Shown here piece after piece: positions 43,534-52,448 of a stretch of 64,000 bases of DNA; the stretch's first letter is position 1; every line of letters starts with the position of its first letter. Source of the stretch: Inquilinus limosus DSM 16000. GTDB lineage: Bacteria; Pseudomonadota; Alphaproteobacteria; DSM-16000; Inquilinaceae. Where the stretch lies: contig NZ_AUHM01000018.1 in the NCBI RefSeq assembly GCF_000423185.1, positions 1 through 64,000 on the forward strand, read 5' to 3'. The notes below the pieces were generated by a model that saw only the letters and a list, made by a program, of their open reading frames with translations, ran no database searches and had not been told where the DNA came from. The translations under genes and the position numbers were made by a program.

Positions 43534-43752
43534 ATGGCGCATGGGCACAAGGCTTCGGACTGGACCGTCCGCCACACGACCGGCGAGGGTACGGTGGACT
43601 GCGGCGAATACCGCGGCCGGTTCCAGGTGCAGCCGGACGGCACGATCCGGATCACCTGGCAGCAGGGCCCCGGGCCGGAGGAGGACGGCGCCGTCGGCAA
43701 TGCGGCGCGGGAGGCGATCGACGCCGCGATCCGGCCGCAGAGCGGGTCGTAG
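43534..43752 (+). CDS. Small hypothetical protein, second of two tandem paralogues
   Basis: A 72-aa protein. The ATG at 43534 follows GAGGAGGCGGAGC, a strong site. It is clearly related to the preceding gene: ASDWTVRH, GTVDCGEYRGRF, GTIRITWQQGPGPEEDGAVGNAAREA. The shared Cys, Tyr-Arg-Gly and Ile-Thr-Trp positions mark the family. The function is unknown. A 33-bp gap separates the two, so they are probably one transcript made by local duplication. Confidence 0.68.
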   Translation: MAHGHKASDWTVRHTTGEGTVDCGEYRGRFQVQPDGTIRITWQQGPGPEEDGAVGNAAREAIDAAIRPQSGS

Positions 43753-43791
43753 CCGGCCTCCCCCCCTTCCGCCGCCCCCCTCCGATGCCCG

Positions 43792-44688
43792 TCAGGCCTC
43801 GAAATAGGTCGGCCGGTCGATGTCGGCGATCAGCCCGGGCTGCCTCGGCTCCCAGCCCAGCATGGCCCGGGTCCGCTCGCTCGAGGTCGGGGCGTCCATC
43901 CCTGCGAACATCGCGAACCAGCCGAAATGGGCCGCCGCCTCCTCGGTGGATTTGGAGGCCACCGGCACGCCCAGGCGGCGGCCGATCACTTCGGCGATGT
44001 CCCGGAACGGCACGCCCTCCTCGGCGATCGCGTGATACCGGGCCCCGGCGGCGGGGCCGCGCTCCAGCGCCAGCCGATAGACTCGGCCGGCGTCCAGCCG
44101 GTGCACGGCGGGCCAGCGGTTGAGCCCCTCACCCACATAGGCCGACACGCCCGTCTCCCGGGCCAGGCGGCTCAGGATCGGGACGAAGCCGTGATCGCCG
44201 TCGCCATGGACCGAGGGCGGCAGGCGCACCACCGCCGCGCGCACGCCCCGCGCCGCCACTGCGGCGGCGGCCGCCTCGGACATGCGGGGATAGGAGTCGG
44301 AGTTGGGAAGGGGCGCGTCCTCCTCGGTCGCGATCGGGCCCCTCGCCTGGATCGCGGCCCCGGAGGTGACGAGCAGCGGGCGGTCGGAGCCCGCGAGAGC
44401 TTCGCCGAGCGCCTCGATGGCGCGCCGGTCGACCTCGCAGTTCTCCTTGAATCTCGAGAAGTCGTGGATGAAGGCGGTGTGGATCACGCCGTCCGACCGC
44501 GCGGCGCCGCTGCGCAGGCTGTCCAGATCCTCGAGGTCGCCCCGGTGCGGCTGCGCGCCCGCGGCAAGGAGGGATTCGGCGCCTGCGTCGGAGCGGGTCA
44601 GGCCGAGCACCTGATGGCCCGCGCCGATTAGTTCCCGGACGACGGCGGAACCGACGAAACCAGTGGCGCCGGTGACGAAGACACGCAT
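43792..44688 (-). CDS. NAD(P)-dependent epimerase/dehydratase-like protein (extended SDR)
   Basis: A 298-aa Rossmann protein: [23 protein letters not shown] (glycine motif GxxGxxG near the start), [10 protein letters not shown], and [11 protein letters not shown]. The Tyr-x-x-x-Lys catalytic pair of true epimerases is not obvious ([14 protein letters not shown]), so it may belong to the atypical SDRs that act as quinone or flavonoid reductase-like proteins. It is divergent from a MmyB-type regulator that probably controls it, with a symmetric operator in the 98-bp spacer. Confidence 0.8.
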   Translation of the reverse strand: MRVFVTGATGFVGSAVVRELIGAGHQVLGLTRSDAGAESLLAAGAQPHRGDLEDLDSLRSGAARSDGVIHTAFIHDFSRFKENCEVDRRAIEALGEALAGSDRPLLVTSGAAIQARGPIATEEDAPLPNSDSYPRMSEAAAAAVAARGVRAAVVRLPPSVHGDGDHGFVPILSRLARETGVSAYVGEGLNRWPAVHRLDAGRVYRLALERGPAAGARYHAIAEEGVPFRDIAEVIGRRLGVPVASKSTEEAAAHFGWFAMFAGMDAPTSSERTRAMLGWEPRQPGLIADIDRPTYFEA

Positions 44689-44755
44689 GAGGACATCTCC
44701 GGTTGAGGACGGAGGCGACTGTCTCCCCGCATGCTATGCTGGTAAATGAGTGACC

Positions 44756-44769
44756 TTATACAGGTATAA
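44756..44769. promoter_or_regulatory. Operator candidate TTATAC-AG-GTATAA over the -10 box
   Basis: A perfect 6-bp inverted repeat that overlaps TATAAT (44765-44770), 17 bp upstream of the MmyB-type regulator start and between the divergent genes. The position suits autoregulation and control of the epimerase-like gene. Confidence 0.5.
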
Positions 44770-44786
44770 TACCCAACAGGATCGGC

Positions 44787-45632
44787 ATGCCGCTCGCGAA
44801 CGACAATCCGCTCGGGACCTATCTGAAGGACCGCCGCGCCAAGCTCGACCCGGCGGCCTTCGGCCTGTCCGGATCGCGCCGGCGCACGCCCGGCCTGCGC
44901 CGGGAAGAGGTGGCCCAGCGTGCCAATATCAGCGCCACCTGGTACACATGGCTCGAACAGGGCCGCGGCGGCGCGCCCTCGGCCGATGTCCTCGACCGCA
45001 TCGCCCGCGCCCTGATGCTGACGGATGTGGAGCGCGAGCACCTCTTTCTGCTCGGCCTGGGCCGACCGCCCGGGATCCGCTACCAGCAGGCTGCGGCCGA
45101 GGGGGTCACGCCACGGCTGCAGCGCGTGCTCGACGCGCTGGACCCCAGCCCGGCGCTGGTGAAGACCGCCACCTGGGACGTCGTCGCCTGGAACCGTGCC
45201 GCGGCCGCGGTGCTGACCGATTACGGCTCGCTGCCGCCGGAGCAGCGCAACATCCTGCGCCTGATCTTCCTGGATCCCCGCGTCCGCGCCGCGCAGTTCG
45301 ACTGGGAAGGCGTCGCCCGCTTCGTGGTGGCGGCGTTCAGGGCGGATGCGGCGCGTGCCGGCGCCGCGGCGAAGGTGGAAGCGCTGGTGGACGAGCTCTG
45401 CCGCCAGAGTCCCGACTTCGAAGCGATGTGGCGCGACAACGACGTCCGCAGCTACGGCGAGGGCGTTAAGCGCCTGCGGCACCCGATCGCCGGGCCGATC
45501 GCCTTCGAATTCTCGGCCTTCGGCGTCGACGGCCGGCCCGATCTCGGCATGGTGGTCTACAATCCGGCGACGCCGGAAGATGCCGAGCGGATCAAGTCCC
45601 TCATCGGGTCGCAGAGCTCCGCGCCGGCATGA
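44787..45632 (+). CDS. MmyB-type helix-turn-helix transcriptional regulator
   Basis: A 281-aa protein. The N-terminal Xre-like HTH has the MmyB signature: LGTYLKDRRAKLDPAAFGL, RRTPGLRREEVAQRANISATWYTWLEQGRG, and DVLDRIARALMLTDVEREHLF. The C-terminal MmyB ligand domain (about 105-275; DVVAWNRAAAAVL, RNILRLIFLDPRVR) is PAS-like and in relatives binds fatty-acid-like ligands. A divergent SDR gene is the standard partner of this family. It is likely a repressor that responds to a small hydrophobic compound. Confidence 0.88.
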   Translation: MPLANDNPLGTYLKDRRAKLDPAAFGLSGSRRRTPGLRREEVAQRANISATWYTWLEQGRGGAPSADVLDRIARALMLTDVEREHLFLLGLGRPPGIRYQQAAAEGVTPRLQRVLDALDPSPALVKTATWDVVAWNRAAAAVLTDYGSLPPEQRNILRLIFLDPRVRAAQFDWEGVARFVVAAFRADAARAGAAAKVEALVDELCRQSPDFEAMWRDNDVRSYGEGVKRLRHPIAGPIAFEFSAFGVDGRPDLGMVVYNPATPEDAERIKSLIGSQSSAPA

Positions 45633-45641
45633 TGATCGAAT

Positions 45642-47861
45642 TCAGGCCCCGAGCGCCGATTTCACCCGCTGCGGCAGGAACGGGTAGTGCCGCAGCCGAA
45701 CGCCGCCGGTGAGCCGCGCCACCGCATTGGCGATCGCGGGACCGACCGGCGGCAGGCCGACCTGGCCGATGCCCCCGATCGGGCTCTCGGGCGTCGGAAT
45801 CACGGCGACCTCGATATCGGGCACCTCGGACATGCGGATCACCCGATAGGTGTCGAAGTTCGACTCCTGCACCCGGCCGTCGACGATGTTGATCTGTTCG
45901 AACAGCGCGTGGCTGATGCCGTTCGTGATCCCGGTCATCATCAGCGCTTCGATGTGGCGCGGCTGGACCGCCACCCCCGGATCGACCGCGCACCACACCG
46001 AGTGCACGCGAATCTCGCCGCTTTGCCGGTCGAGCGACACCTCGGCGATCTGTGCGCAGTGGGAGCCGAACGCATCGGAATAGGCGAGGCCGAGCGCCCG
46101 TTCGTCGCGCGGGCGGTCCCATTCCGCCATCCGCGCGACTGTCTCGATCACCCTGCGCGCCCGCGGCTGGTCCTTCAGCAACTCCAGCCGAAGCGCCAGG
46201 GGATCGACACTTCTGGCCGCCGCGATCTCGTCGACGACGCATTCGATCGCGAACCTGGTGTAGCCGACCCCGACCGCGAACCAGAAGCCGACGTCCAGCC
46301 CGTTGTCCTGGCGGATATACTCGATCCGATGCGCCGGGACGGCGTAGTTGAACTCCGCGCCCTCGGTCACGACGTCGTCATGGCCTCCTGCGCTCTCGAG
46401 CAGCCTGGGCATGGTCCGGGCGAAAATGGAATCCGCCACGATGCGATGCCGCCAGCCGAGGATGGCCCCGCCGCCGTCGAGCCCGACCTGGATGTGCTGC
46501 GCCGCGAGCGGCCGGAACTTGTCGTGCCGGACGTCGTCTTCGCGGCTCCAGACGACCTTGACCGGACGGCCCTGCACCGCCTTGGCCAGCGACACCGCAT
46601 CGATGATGAAGTCGGCCTCCGCCTTGCGGCCGAAGCCGCCGCCGAGCAGCGTCGTGTTCACCTTGACCTTGTCCGGGGTGGTGCCGACCACCTCCGCGGC
46701 GAAGCCCTGCGTACCCGTCGGGCCCTGAGTCGGCGCCCAGATTTCGACCGTGTCGCCGGCCACAAGCGCCGTGGCGTTCATCGGCTCCATGGTCGCGTGG
46801 CAGACATGGTCGCTCATGTAGTCGACCGCGATGACCGTCGCGGCCCCCGAGATCGCCGCCGATGCATCGCCTTCGGCGAGGGCATCGACGCCCGTCCGGG
46901 AGAGGTCGCGGCCGACGCTGCGGTACTGTTCCAGCAGCCGGTCGCTGGTGTAGCGGCGGACCCGCGATGACGCGCTCCAGGTCACGTCGAGCAGATCCTT
47001 GGCCCGCATCGTCGCCTCGATCGTTTCGCCGATGACACCGACGCCATAGGGCAGCGGGACGATCTGCCTGATGCCCGGTACGGCCCTGGCTGCGGCGTCG
47101 TCGATGGCTTCCGGCGTCTCGTCCTGAACGGGTGCCCGCAAGACCGCCCCGTACAGCATGCCCGGAAGCTGCACGTCGCTGCCGAACATCGCGCTGCCGT
47201 CGACCTTCGACGGCACGTCGACGCGGGTCATCTTCGGATCGCCGATGTAGCGCCACCGCTCGCGCGGCTTCAGATCGGCGACGGTCGCCTGCGGCAGCGG
47301 ATCGGGAAGCTCGCCGGCCGCGGCGATCTCGCCGTAACCGAGCGAGCGGCCCGACGGTGCGTGCACGACCCGATTGGGCTCGGTCGTGAGCTCGCCCGCC
47401 GGTGCGTTCAGCAGGCCGGCGGCACCCGCGATCAGGACCTTGCGGGTCTGGGCACCGACCAGGCGCAGCATCTCGTAGTAGCCCCGCGTGGATTCGCTGC
47501 CGCCGGTCAGCTGGATGCCGTAGAAGCCCGGATTGCCGTAGGTCTCCGCATCGGACGGAGCCTGGACGACGCGCACCTTGCCCCAGTCGGCATCCATGTC
47601 CTCGGCAATGAGCAACGGCAGCGTCGTCATGATGCCCTGCCCCATCTCGGAGGCCGGTGACATGACGGTCACGGTGCCGTCGGCCGCAATGGCCACCCAG
47701 GCATTCGGCCGATAATGGCCCTCAGCCGCCAGCGTCACGGCGGCGCCCAAGGCGTTTCCGGGCAGGCCGCCGAACGCGACGGCAATGCCGAAACCGCCGG
47801 CGGTGACGAGAAAGCTGCGCCGCGAAAGTGCGCGGCTGTGAGGCTTCAAGGTCGCGATCAC
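45642..47861 (-). CDS. Molybdopterin-binding large subunit of an aldehyde/isoquinoline-type oxidoreductase
   Basis: A 739-aa xanthine dehydrogenase-family Mo subunit that starts at GTG 47861. The N-terminus has a twin-arginine signal (SRRSFLVTAGGFGIAVAFGG, residues 13-32), so the folded complex is exported. The domains are those of IorB: a/b hammerhead region with RVDVPSKVDGSAMFGSDVQLPGMLY, and Mo-cofactor parts FLLGGGFGRK-like TTLLGGGFGRKAEADFI and a C-terminal GGIGQVGLPPVGPAIANAV. It pairs with the 2Fe-2S subunit encoded 3 bp upstream. Electrons probably go to a cytochrome partner not seen here. The substrate (aldehyde or N-heterocycle) is unknown. Confidence 0.88.
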   Translation of the reverse strand: MIATLKPHSRALSRRSFLVTAGGFGIAVAFGGLPGNALGAAVTLAAEGHYRPNAWVAIAADGTVTVMSPASEMGQGIMTTLPLLIAEDMDADWGKVRVVQAPSDAETYGNPGFYGIQLTGGSESTRGYYEMLRLVGAQTRKVLIAGAAGLLNAPAGELTTEPNRVVHAPSGRSLGYGEIAAAGELPDPLPQATVADLKPRERWRYIGDPKMTRVDVPSKVDGSAMFGSDVQLPGMLYGAVLRAPVQDETPEAIDDAAARAVPGIRQIVPLPYGVGVIGETIEATMRAKDLLDVTWSASSRVRRYTSDRLLEQYRSVGRDLSRTGVDALAEGDASAAISGAATVIAVDYMSDHVCHATMEPMNATALVAGDTVEIWAPTQGPTGTQGFAAEVVGTTPDKVKVNTTLLGGGFGRKAEADFIIDAVSLAKAVQGRPVKVVWSREDDVRHDKFRPLAAQHIQVGLDGGGAILGWRHRIVADSIFARTMPRLLESAGGHDDVVTEGAEFNYAVPAHRIEYIRQDNGLDVGFWFAVGVGYTRFAIECVVDEIAAARSVDPLALRLELLKDQPRARRVIETVARMAEWDRPRDERALGLAYSDAFGSHCAQIAEVSLDRQSGEIRVHSVWCAVDPGVAVQPRHIEALMMTGITNGISHALFEQINIVDGRVQESNFDTYRVIRMSEVPDIEVAVIPTPESPIGGIGQVGLPPVGPAIANAVARLTGGVRLRHYPFLPQRVKSALGA

Positions 47862-47864
47862 GGC

Positions 47865-48317
47865 TCAGGCCTCCCGTGCCGCACGCTGGATGGCGCTGAT
47901 GATCCGCAGATAGGTCCCGCAGCGGCAGATGTTCCCGTCCATGTGCTCGATGATCTGCTCGCGGGTGGGACTGGGGTTGCTCGCGAGGAGGGCTGCGGCC
48001 TGCATGATCTGCCCGGACTGGCAGTAGCCGCATTGCGGCACCTGCTCCGCGATCCAGGACTTCTGCAGCGGGTGGCTGGCGTCCGGCGACAGACCTTCGA
48101 TCGTCGTCACCGCCCGGCCGGCCACGCTCTCGAGCGGGGTCACACAGGAGCGCGCCGGCTCGCCGTCGACATGCACGGTGCAGGCGCCGCACTGCGCGAT
48201 GCCGCATCCGAACTTGGTGCCGGTGAGCTTCAGATGCTCCCGGATCACCCACAGCAGCGGTGTGTCGTGCCTGGCGGCGACGTCCACCGCGCGCCCGTTG
48301 ATCGTGAACGCTGTCAT
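47865..48317 (-). CDS. 2Fe-2S small subunit of the same oxidoreductase (IorA-like)
   Basis: A 150-aa ferredoxin-like subunit starting at the ATG 48317, which has GGAGGG upstream. The plant-type 2Fe-2S cluster is C38-x4-C43-x2-C46-x11-C58 ([17 protein letters not shown]...SC). The second cluster domain has [11 protein letters not shown] and NICRCGTY. It has no FAD subunit gene beside it, as is usual for the two-subunit IorAB type. It is exported together with the Tat-bearing large subunit. Confidence 0.92.
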   Translation of the reverse strand: MTAFTINGRAVDVAARHDTPLLWVIREHLKLTGTKFGCGIAQCGACTVHVDGEPARSCVTPLESVAGRAVTTIEGLSPDASHPLQKSWIAEQVPQCGYCQSGQIMQAAALLASNPSPTREQIIEHMDGNICRCGTYLRIISAIQRAAREA

Positions 48318-48418
48318 GAAGGCTGCTCCCTCCACCCGGTTACAGGCTTTCGGAGGCACTGCCCCTGGATCACCTCCGCTGGATAGTCCAACGATAGGAG
48401 TCCGCCGACAGACGAGCT

Positions 48419-49411
48419 ATGCTGGAAAGTCCGCATTATCTTCGCGATCGTCCAGGACAGCTCATGGATCCGCTTTCAGACGTGCTGTCGCTGCTGAAGC
48501 CGCGCAGCTATGTGTCGGCCGGCTTCGATGCCGGCGGAGACTGGTCGATCCAGTTCGACCACCAGCACGACCGGATCAAGTGCTACGCCGTGGTGTCCGG
48601 CGCGTGCTGGCTGTCCGTGGAGGGCGTTCCCGACCCGGTGCGCCTGAGGGCCGGGGACTGCTTCGTGCTGCCGAGCGGCCGGCCCTTCCGGCTGGCCAGC
48701 GACATGGCCTTGGCGCCTGTCGATGCCGGCACTGTCTTTCCGCCGGCGCGGGATGGCGGCGTCGTCACCTTCAACGGCGGCGGGGACTTCTTTCTGGCCG
48801 GCAGCCGCTTCGCCGTCAGCGGCGACCATGCCGGCATCCTGCTGCGGATGCTGCCGCCCATCGTGCATATCCGGAAGGAACCGGACCAGGCGGCGCTGCG
48901 CTGGTCCGTCGAGCGGATGATGCAGGAGCTGCACGAGCGCCAGCCCGGCGGTTTTCTGATCGCTCAGCACCTCGCCCATATGATGCTGGTCCAGGCCTTG
49001 CGGCTGCACCTGGAGGACGGGTCGGGAGGCGGCGTCGGCTGGTTCTCCGCCCTGGCGGACAGGCAGATGGGCGCGGCGATCGGCGCCATGCATGCCCGAC
49101 CGGCGCATCGCTGGACGCTGCAGGCGCTGGCGGCGCATGCCGGCATGTCGCGATCGAGCTTCGCCCTGAGGTTCAGGGAGACGGTCGGGGAGACGCCGAT
49201 GGAATACCTGACGCGCTGGCGGATGCTGCTGGCGGCGGACAGGCTGGCGAATTCCGGCGATCCCGTCTCCGCAATCGCCCTGTCGCTGGGCTACGAATCC
49301 GAGAGCGCCTTCAGCACCGCCTTCAAGCGGGTGATGGGCTGCTCGCCGCGGCAATATGGCCGCGGCGCCCGCCTCGTCTCCCCGTATGGGGAGACGGCAA
49401 CAGGGCGATGA
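48419..49411 (+). CDS. AraC-family regulator with cupin sensor domain
   Basis: A 330-aa protein. The N-terminal AraC_binding_2/cupin_6 part covers about 20-190 (SAGFDAGGDWSIQF, CYAVVSGACWLSV, VRLRAGDCFVLPSGRPFRLAS). The C-terminal double HTH is WTLQALAAHAGMSRSSFALRFRETVGETPMEYLTRWRM and PVSAIALSLGYESESAFSTAFKRVMGCSPRQY. An ATG at residue 16 is an alternative start. It is divergent to the iorAB-type genes across about 100 bp and is their likely regulator, or it may control the exported SDR gene that converges on it from the other side. Confidence 0.87.
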   Translation: MLESPHYLRDRPGQLMDPLSDVLSLLKPRSYVSAGFDAGGDWSIQFDHQHDRIKCYAVVSGACWLSVEGVPDPVRLRAGDCFVLPSGRPFRLASDMALAPVDAGTVFPPARDGGVVTFNGGGDFFLAGSRFAVSGDHAGILLRMLPPIVHIRKEPDQAALRWSVERMMQELHERQPGGFLIAQHLAHMMLVQALRLHLEDGSGGGVGWFSALADRQMGAAIGAMHARPAHRWTLQALAAHAGMSRSSFALRFRETVGETPMEYLTRWRMLLAADRLANSGDPVSAIALSLGYESESAFSTAFKRVMGCSPRQYGRGARLVSPYGETATGR

Positions 49412-49438
49412 GCACGGACGAGATGCGTCCTGCGCCGG

Positions 49439-50458
49439 TCAGCGCGGCTGCGGCCGCAGCGTCAGGAGGTCCGCGATCCGGTTATGCGAGATCATCTCCG
49501 CCTGCAACTGATCGTGGGCGGCGTTGACCGGGTCGATGCCGTCCCTGTAGGGGCCGACCGTCAGCCGCGATGGCCGTCCGCCGAACTCCATGGCGGCCAG
49601 CGCGACGACCGCGTCCGAAACCTCCTTCGGGTCGAGCTCCGGATCGGGAACGAGATCGGCCAGCATCGCCTCGATATGGCGCGCATAGGGCTCCGTCCGC
49701 GCGCGCTCGGCATCCGGGAGGTCGTTCAGCATCCGCTCCCAGTGGCGCACCGCATTGGCCTGCAGTTGCGTCGGGTAGGCGCCGGCGGGCTGCACCACGA
49801 CCACCTCGATGTTGGAGGCGGCGGCTTCGTAGGCGAGCGCATCGGCGGCGGCCTCGACGGCCAGCTTCGATGCGCAATAGCCGCCCAGCATCGGGTCGAT
49901 GGCGCGGCCGAGCGCGCTCGACATCTGGATGATCGTCCCGCCGCGCTGGGCGCGCATCTGCGGCAGCACCGCGCGGTACAGGCGCAGCGCCCCGTTCAGG
50001 TTGGTCTCCAGATTGGCGCCGAACCAGGCCGGCGTCTGCACCTCCACCGGGCCCGGGACGACGATGCCGGCATTGCTGACCAGCACGTCGATCCGCCCGG
50101 CGGCGGCGGCCACGCGGGAGATGCCGGCGGCGACCGACGCGTCGCTCAGCACGTCGATCTCGACCACCTCCAGGCTCAGGCCGTCCTTGGACAGTGCGGC
50201 GAGCTCGCGGGCTGCCGGCGCGTTGCGGCCGCCGGGATCGCGCATCGTCGCGAAGACCCGCGCGCCCTGCCGGGCGAAGCCTTCCGCCATCAAGCGGCCG
50301 AAGCCGGAGCTGGTGCCGGTGATCACGACCACCGGAGGCTGCGCCGCCTGCGCCCAGAGCGGGCGGGCCATCGCCATCAGCCCCGCCGCCATGCCGGCCT
50401 GCAGCAGCACCCGGCGGCTGGTTCCGGCCCGCAGCCGACCTTCGTCATTCACGGCCAT
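49439..50458 (-). CDS. Short-chain dehydrogenase with a twin-arginine signal
   Basis: A 339-aa protein that starts at the ATG 50458 (GGGAGGG upstream). Residues 1-38 look like a Tat signal (SRRVLLQAGMAAGLMAMARPLWAQA). The SDR core follows: TGTSSGFG for nucleotide binding, SNAG, catalytic Ser in MSSALGRA, and YCASK. An exported NAD(P) enzyme is odd, since the periplasm has no free NAD(P); the cofactor would have to be bound before export. Alternatively the signal is a cryptic start artefact, but it is strong. It lies convergent to an AraC gene and downstream of a LysR gene in the same direction. Confidence 0.8.
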   Translation of the reverse strand: MAVNDEGRLRAGTSRRVLLQAGMAAGLMAMARPLWAQAAQPPVVVITGTSSGFGRLMAEGFARQGARVFATMRDPGGRNAPAARELAALSKDGLSLEVVEIDVLSDASVAAGISRVAAAAGRIDVLVSNAGIVVPGPVEVQTPAWFGANLETNLNGALRLYRAVLPQMRAQRGGTIIQMSSALGRAIDPMLGGYCASKLAVEAAADALAYEAAASNIEVVVVQPAGAYPTQLQANAVRHWERMLNDLPDAERARTEPYARHIEAMLADLVPDPELDPKEVSDAVVALAAMEFGGRPSRLTVGPYRDGIDPVNAAHDQLQAEMISHNRIADLLTLRPQPR

Positions 50459-50582
50459 CGAACGCCCTCCCGTGGTCATCGACGGCCGCAGGATCACATG
50501 GCGGGGAGGCGTCGCGGTAGGAGCAACAATTTGGAAACACCGTCTCACATGCGCCAACAGCGGTGCCGGCTTCGGCGCCCGG

Positions 50583-51479
50583 TCAGGCAGCCCGGGCGCG
50601 AAGCTTGGCGGCGAGGAAATCCAGCAGGGCGCGGTGCGCCGCGGTGGGATGACGGCCGCTCGCATAGACCGCATACAGGCCGCCGCTGTCGACGCTGTGC
50701 CGTTTCAGGACCTGCCGGAGCCTGCCGGCATCGAGATCGTCCTGGACGACGCCGGTGGGCAGCAGGGCGAGCCCCAGGCCGGCCACCGCGGCGCGGAGCG
50801 CGGCCTGCGCGCTGTTGACGGCGATGCGGCCCTGCATATGGACCTCCTCCGGCCCCTGCGGGCCATCGAGCCGCCAGACGGCGCTGTCCACGGACGGACC
50901 CAGCACGACGGCGTCATGCGCGGGCAGGTCGCCGACCGACCGCGGCGTGCCCCGGCGCGACAGATAGTCGGGGCTGGCGACCACGATCCGCTTCGCCGGG
51001 CCGAGCTTGCGGGCGACGAGGCTCGAGCTGGAGAGCCGGCCGGTGCGGATGGCGATGTCGATACGCCTCTCGATGAGATCGACATAGTCGTCGCTGAGGT
51101 GTAACTCCACCTTGACGTCCGCGAACCGGGTGCAGAACTCTGCCACCCACTCGATCAGGTAGCGCACGCCGAAATAGACGGGCGCCGTCAGCCGCAGCGT
51201 GCCGCCGGGCACCCGCTGCGCCGCCGCGACCCGCTCGGACGCGGCTTCCAGATGCCGGAGGCCGAGATCGACCTCGTCGAGATAGGCGCGGCCGAGCGAG
51301 GTCAATTCGATCTTGCGCGTCGTGCGGTGCAGCAGGCGCGCCCCGATCTCCTCCTCCAGCCGCGCGATGTTCCGGCTGACGGTCGCCTTCGGCAGGCCCA
51401 GCATCCGCGCGGCACCGGAAAAGCTGCCCGCCTTCACCACACGCGAGAACAGGATCAGGTGGTTGAGATCGACCGCCAA
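50583..51479 (-). CDS. LysR-family transcriptional regulator
   Basis: A 298-aa LysR protein: HTH LNHLILFSRVVKAGSFSGAARMLGLPKATVSRNIARLEEEIGARLLHRTTRKIELT and a ligand domain like those of the AaeR/DmlR group (GGTLRLTAPVYFGVRYL, LSDDYVDLIERRIDIAIRTG). It is divergent from a small NTPase gene; the 81-bp spacer has AACGA-N5-TCGTT at 51521-51535. It precedes the exported SDR gene by 124 bp in the same direction and could regulate it. The 124-bp gap holds no gene. Confidence 0.88.
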   Translation of the reverse strand: MAVDLNHLILFSRVVKAGSFSGAARMLGLPKATVSRNIARLEEEIGARLLHRTTRKIELTSLGRAYLDEVDLGLRHLEAASERVAAAQRVPGGTLRLTAPVYFGVRYLIEWVAEFCTRFADVKVELHLSDDYVDLIERRIDIAIRTGRLSSSSLVARKLGPAKRIVVASPDYLSRRGTPRSVGDLPAHDAVVLGPSVDSAVWRLDGPQGPEEVHMQGRIAVNSAQAALRAAVAGLGLALLPTGVVQDDLDAGRLRQVLKRHSVDSGGLYAVYASGRHPTAAHRALLDFLAAKLRARAA

Positions 51480-51560
51480 TTGGCGACTCCGATGGAACAG
51501 TCACCCCCGAATGTCACACCAACGATAACGTCGTTTCGCTATCCTCGAAAGGAGACGCTC

Positions 51561-52109
51561 ATGTCAGCGGAAGGCCCGATGAACCGTTTCGTCGTCATCT
51601 CCGGCTGCTCGGGCGGCGGCAAGTCGACGCTGCTGGCGGAGCTCGGCCGGCGCGGGCACGCGGTGGTGGAGGAGCCCGGGCGGCGCATCGTCAAGGAAGA
51701 GTTGGAGAACGGCGGCCAGGCGCTGCCCTGGGTGGACGGAGCTGCCTTCGCCCGCCGCGCCGTCGCCATGGCGCTGGCCGACCGCGCCGCGGCCGAGGCG
51801 CGTGAGGGTTGGGTGTTCTTCGACCGCGGCCTGGTCGACGCCGCGGCGGCGCTGCAGCACATGACCGGCGAGCCGGCGCTGGAGACGCTGGCCCGGCCGC
51901 ATCCCTATCACCGACGGGTGTTCCTGACCCCGCCCTGGCCCGAGATCTACGGCACCGATCCGGAGCGGCGCCACGGCCTCGACGCGGCCGTGGCCGAATA
52001 CGAACGGCTGCTCAAGGCCTATCCGGCGCTCGGCTATGAGGTCGTCGTCCTGCCGAAGGTGAGCGTGGCCGAGCGCGCCGACTTCGTGCTGGACGCGCTG
52101 GCGGCGTAG
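51561..52109 (+). CDS. P-loop NTPase (AAA_28-like)
   Basis: A 182-aa protein, with AAAGGAG before the ATG at 51561. Walker A is GCSGGGKSTL (about residues 15-24). EEPGRRIVKEEL follows, and WVFFDRGLVDAAAAL carries the likely Walker B/substrate Asp. This group resembles small-molecule kinases of the thymidylate/adenylate kinase kind, and some members accompany thiamine or nucleotide salvage genes. No partner here clarifies the substrate. It is a single gene whose stop abuts the convergent TfoX-like stop (TAGCTA). Confidence 0.8.
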   Translation: MSAEGPMNRFVVISGCSGGGKSTLLAELGRRGHAVVEEPGRRIVKEELENGGQALPWVDGAAFARRAVAMALADRAAAEAREGWVFFDRGLVDAAAALQHMTGEPALETLARPHPYHRRVFLTPPWPEIYGTDPERRHGLDAAVAEYERLLKAYPALGYEVVVLPKVSVAERADFVLDALAA

Positions 52110-52439
52110 CTATTTCGGCGGCAGGGAGCGGACGAAGGCGAGCGCCGCGTCGAGCAGCCGCCGGCGCAGGGCGTCGTCGCCGAAGGCCGCCGGCCCGGCC
52201 CGCACCCAGCCCGGCATGCGCCGGCCCTGCATGATCATCGGCGCGACGTCCGGCTGCTCCAGCGCCCAACCGTCGTTGCCCTTGCCGAGGCGGACCAGCA
52301 TCCCGTCGACGCGGGCGCCGCACAGCAGATTGCCGTGCAGCAGCCAGGCCAGGCCGCCGAACATCGGCTTCTCGTCCAGGCCGGGCTCTGCGCCCAGCGC
52401 CTCCCGCACCAGCTCCTCCAGCCCCGGATCCCGCGCCAT
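52110..52439 (-). CDS. TfoX/Sxy N-terminal domain protein
   Basis: A 109-aa protein with the TfoX_N pattern: EKPMFGGLAWLLHGNLLCGARVDGMLVRLGKG and a C-terminal helix. Stand-alone TfoX_N proteins are frequent in alphaproteobacteria and are not competence activators there; their role is unknown. It follows the GntR gene by 9 bp in the same direction, so it is the end of the PhyH-GntR operon. Confidence 0.82.
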   Translation of the reverse strand: MARDPGLEELVREALGAEPGLDEKPMFGGLAWLLHGNLLCGARVDGMLVRLGKGNDGWALEQPDVAPMIMQGRRMPGWVRAGPAAFGDDALRRRLLDAALAFVRSLPPK

Positions 52440-52448
52440 GCCGCCCCC

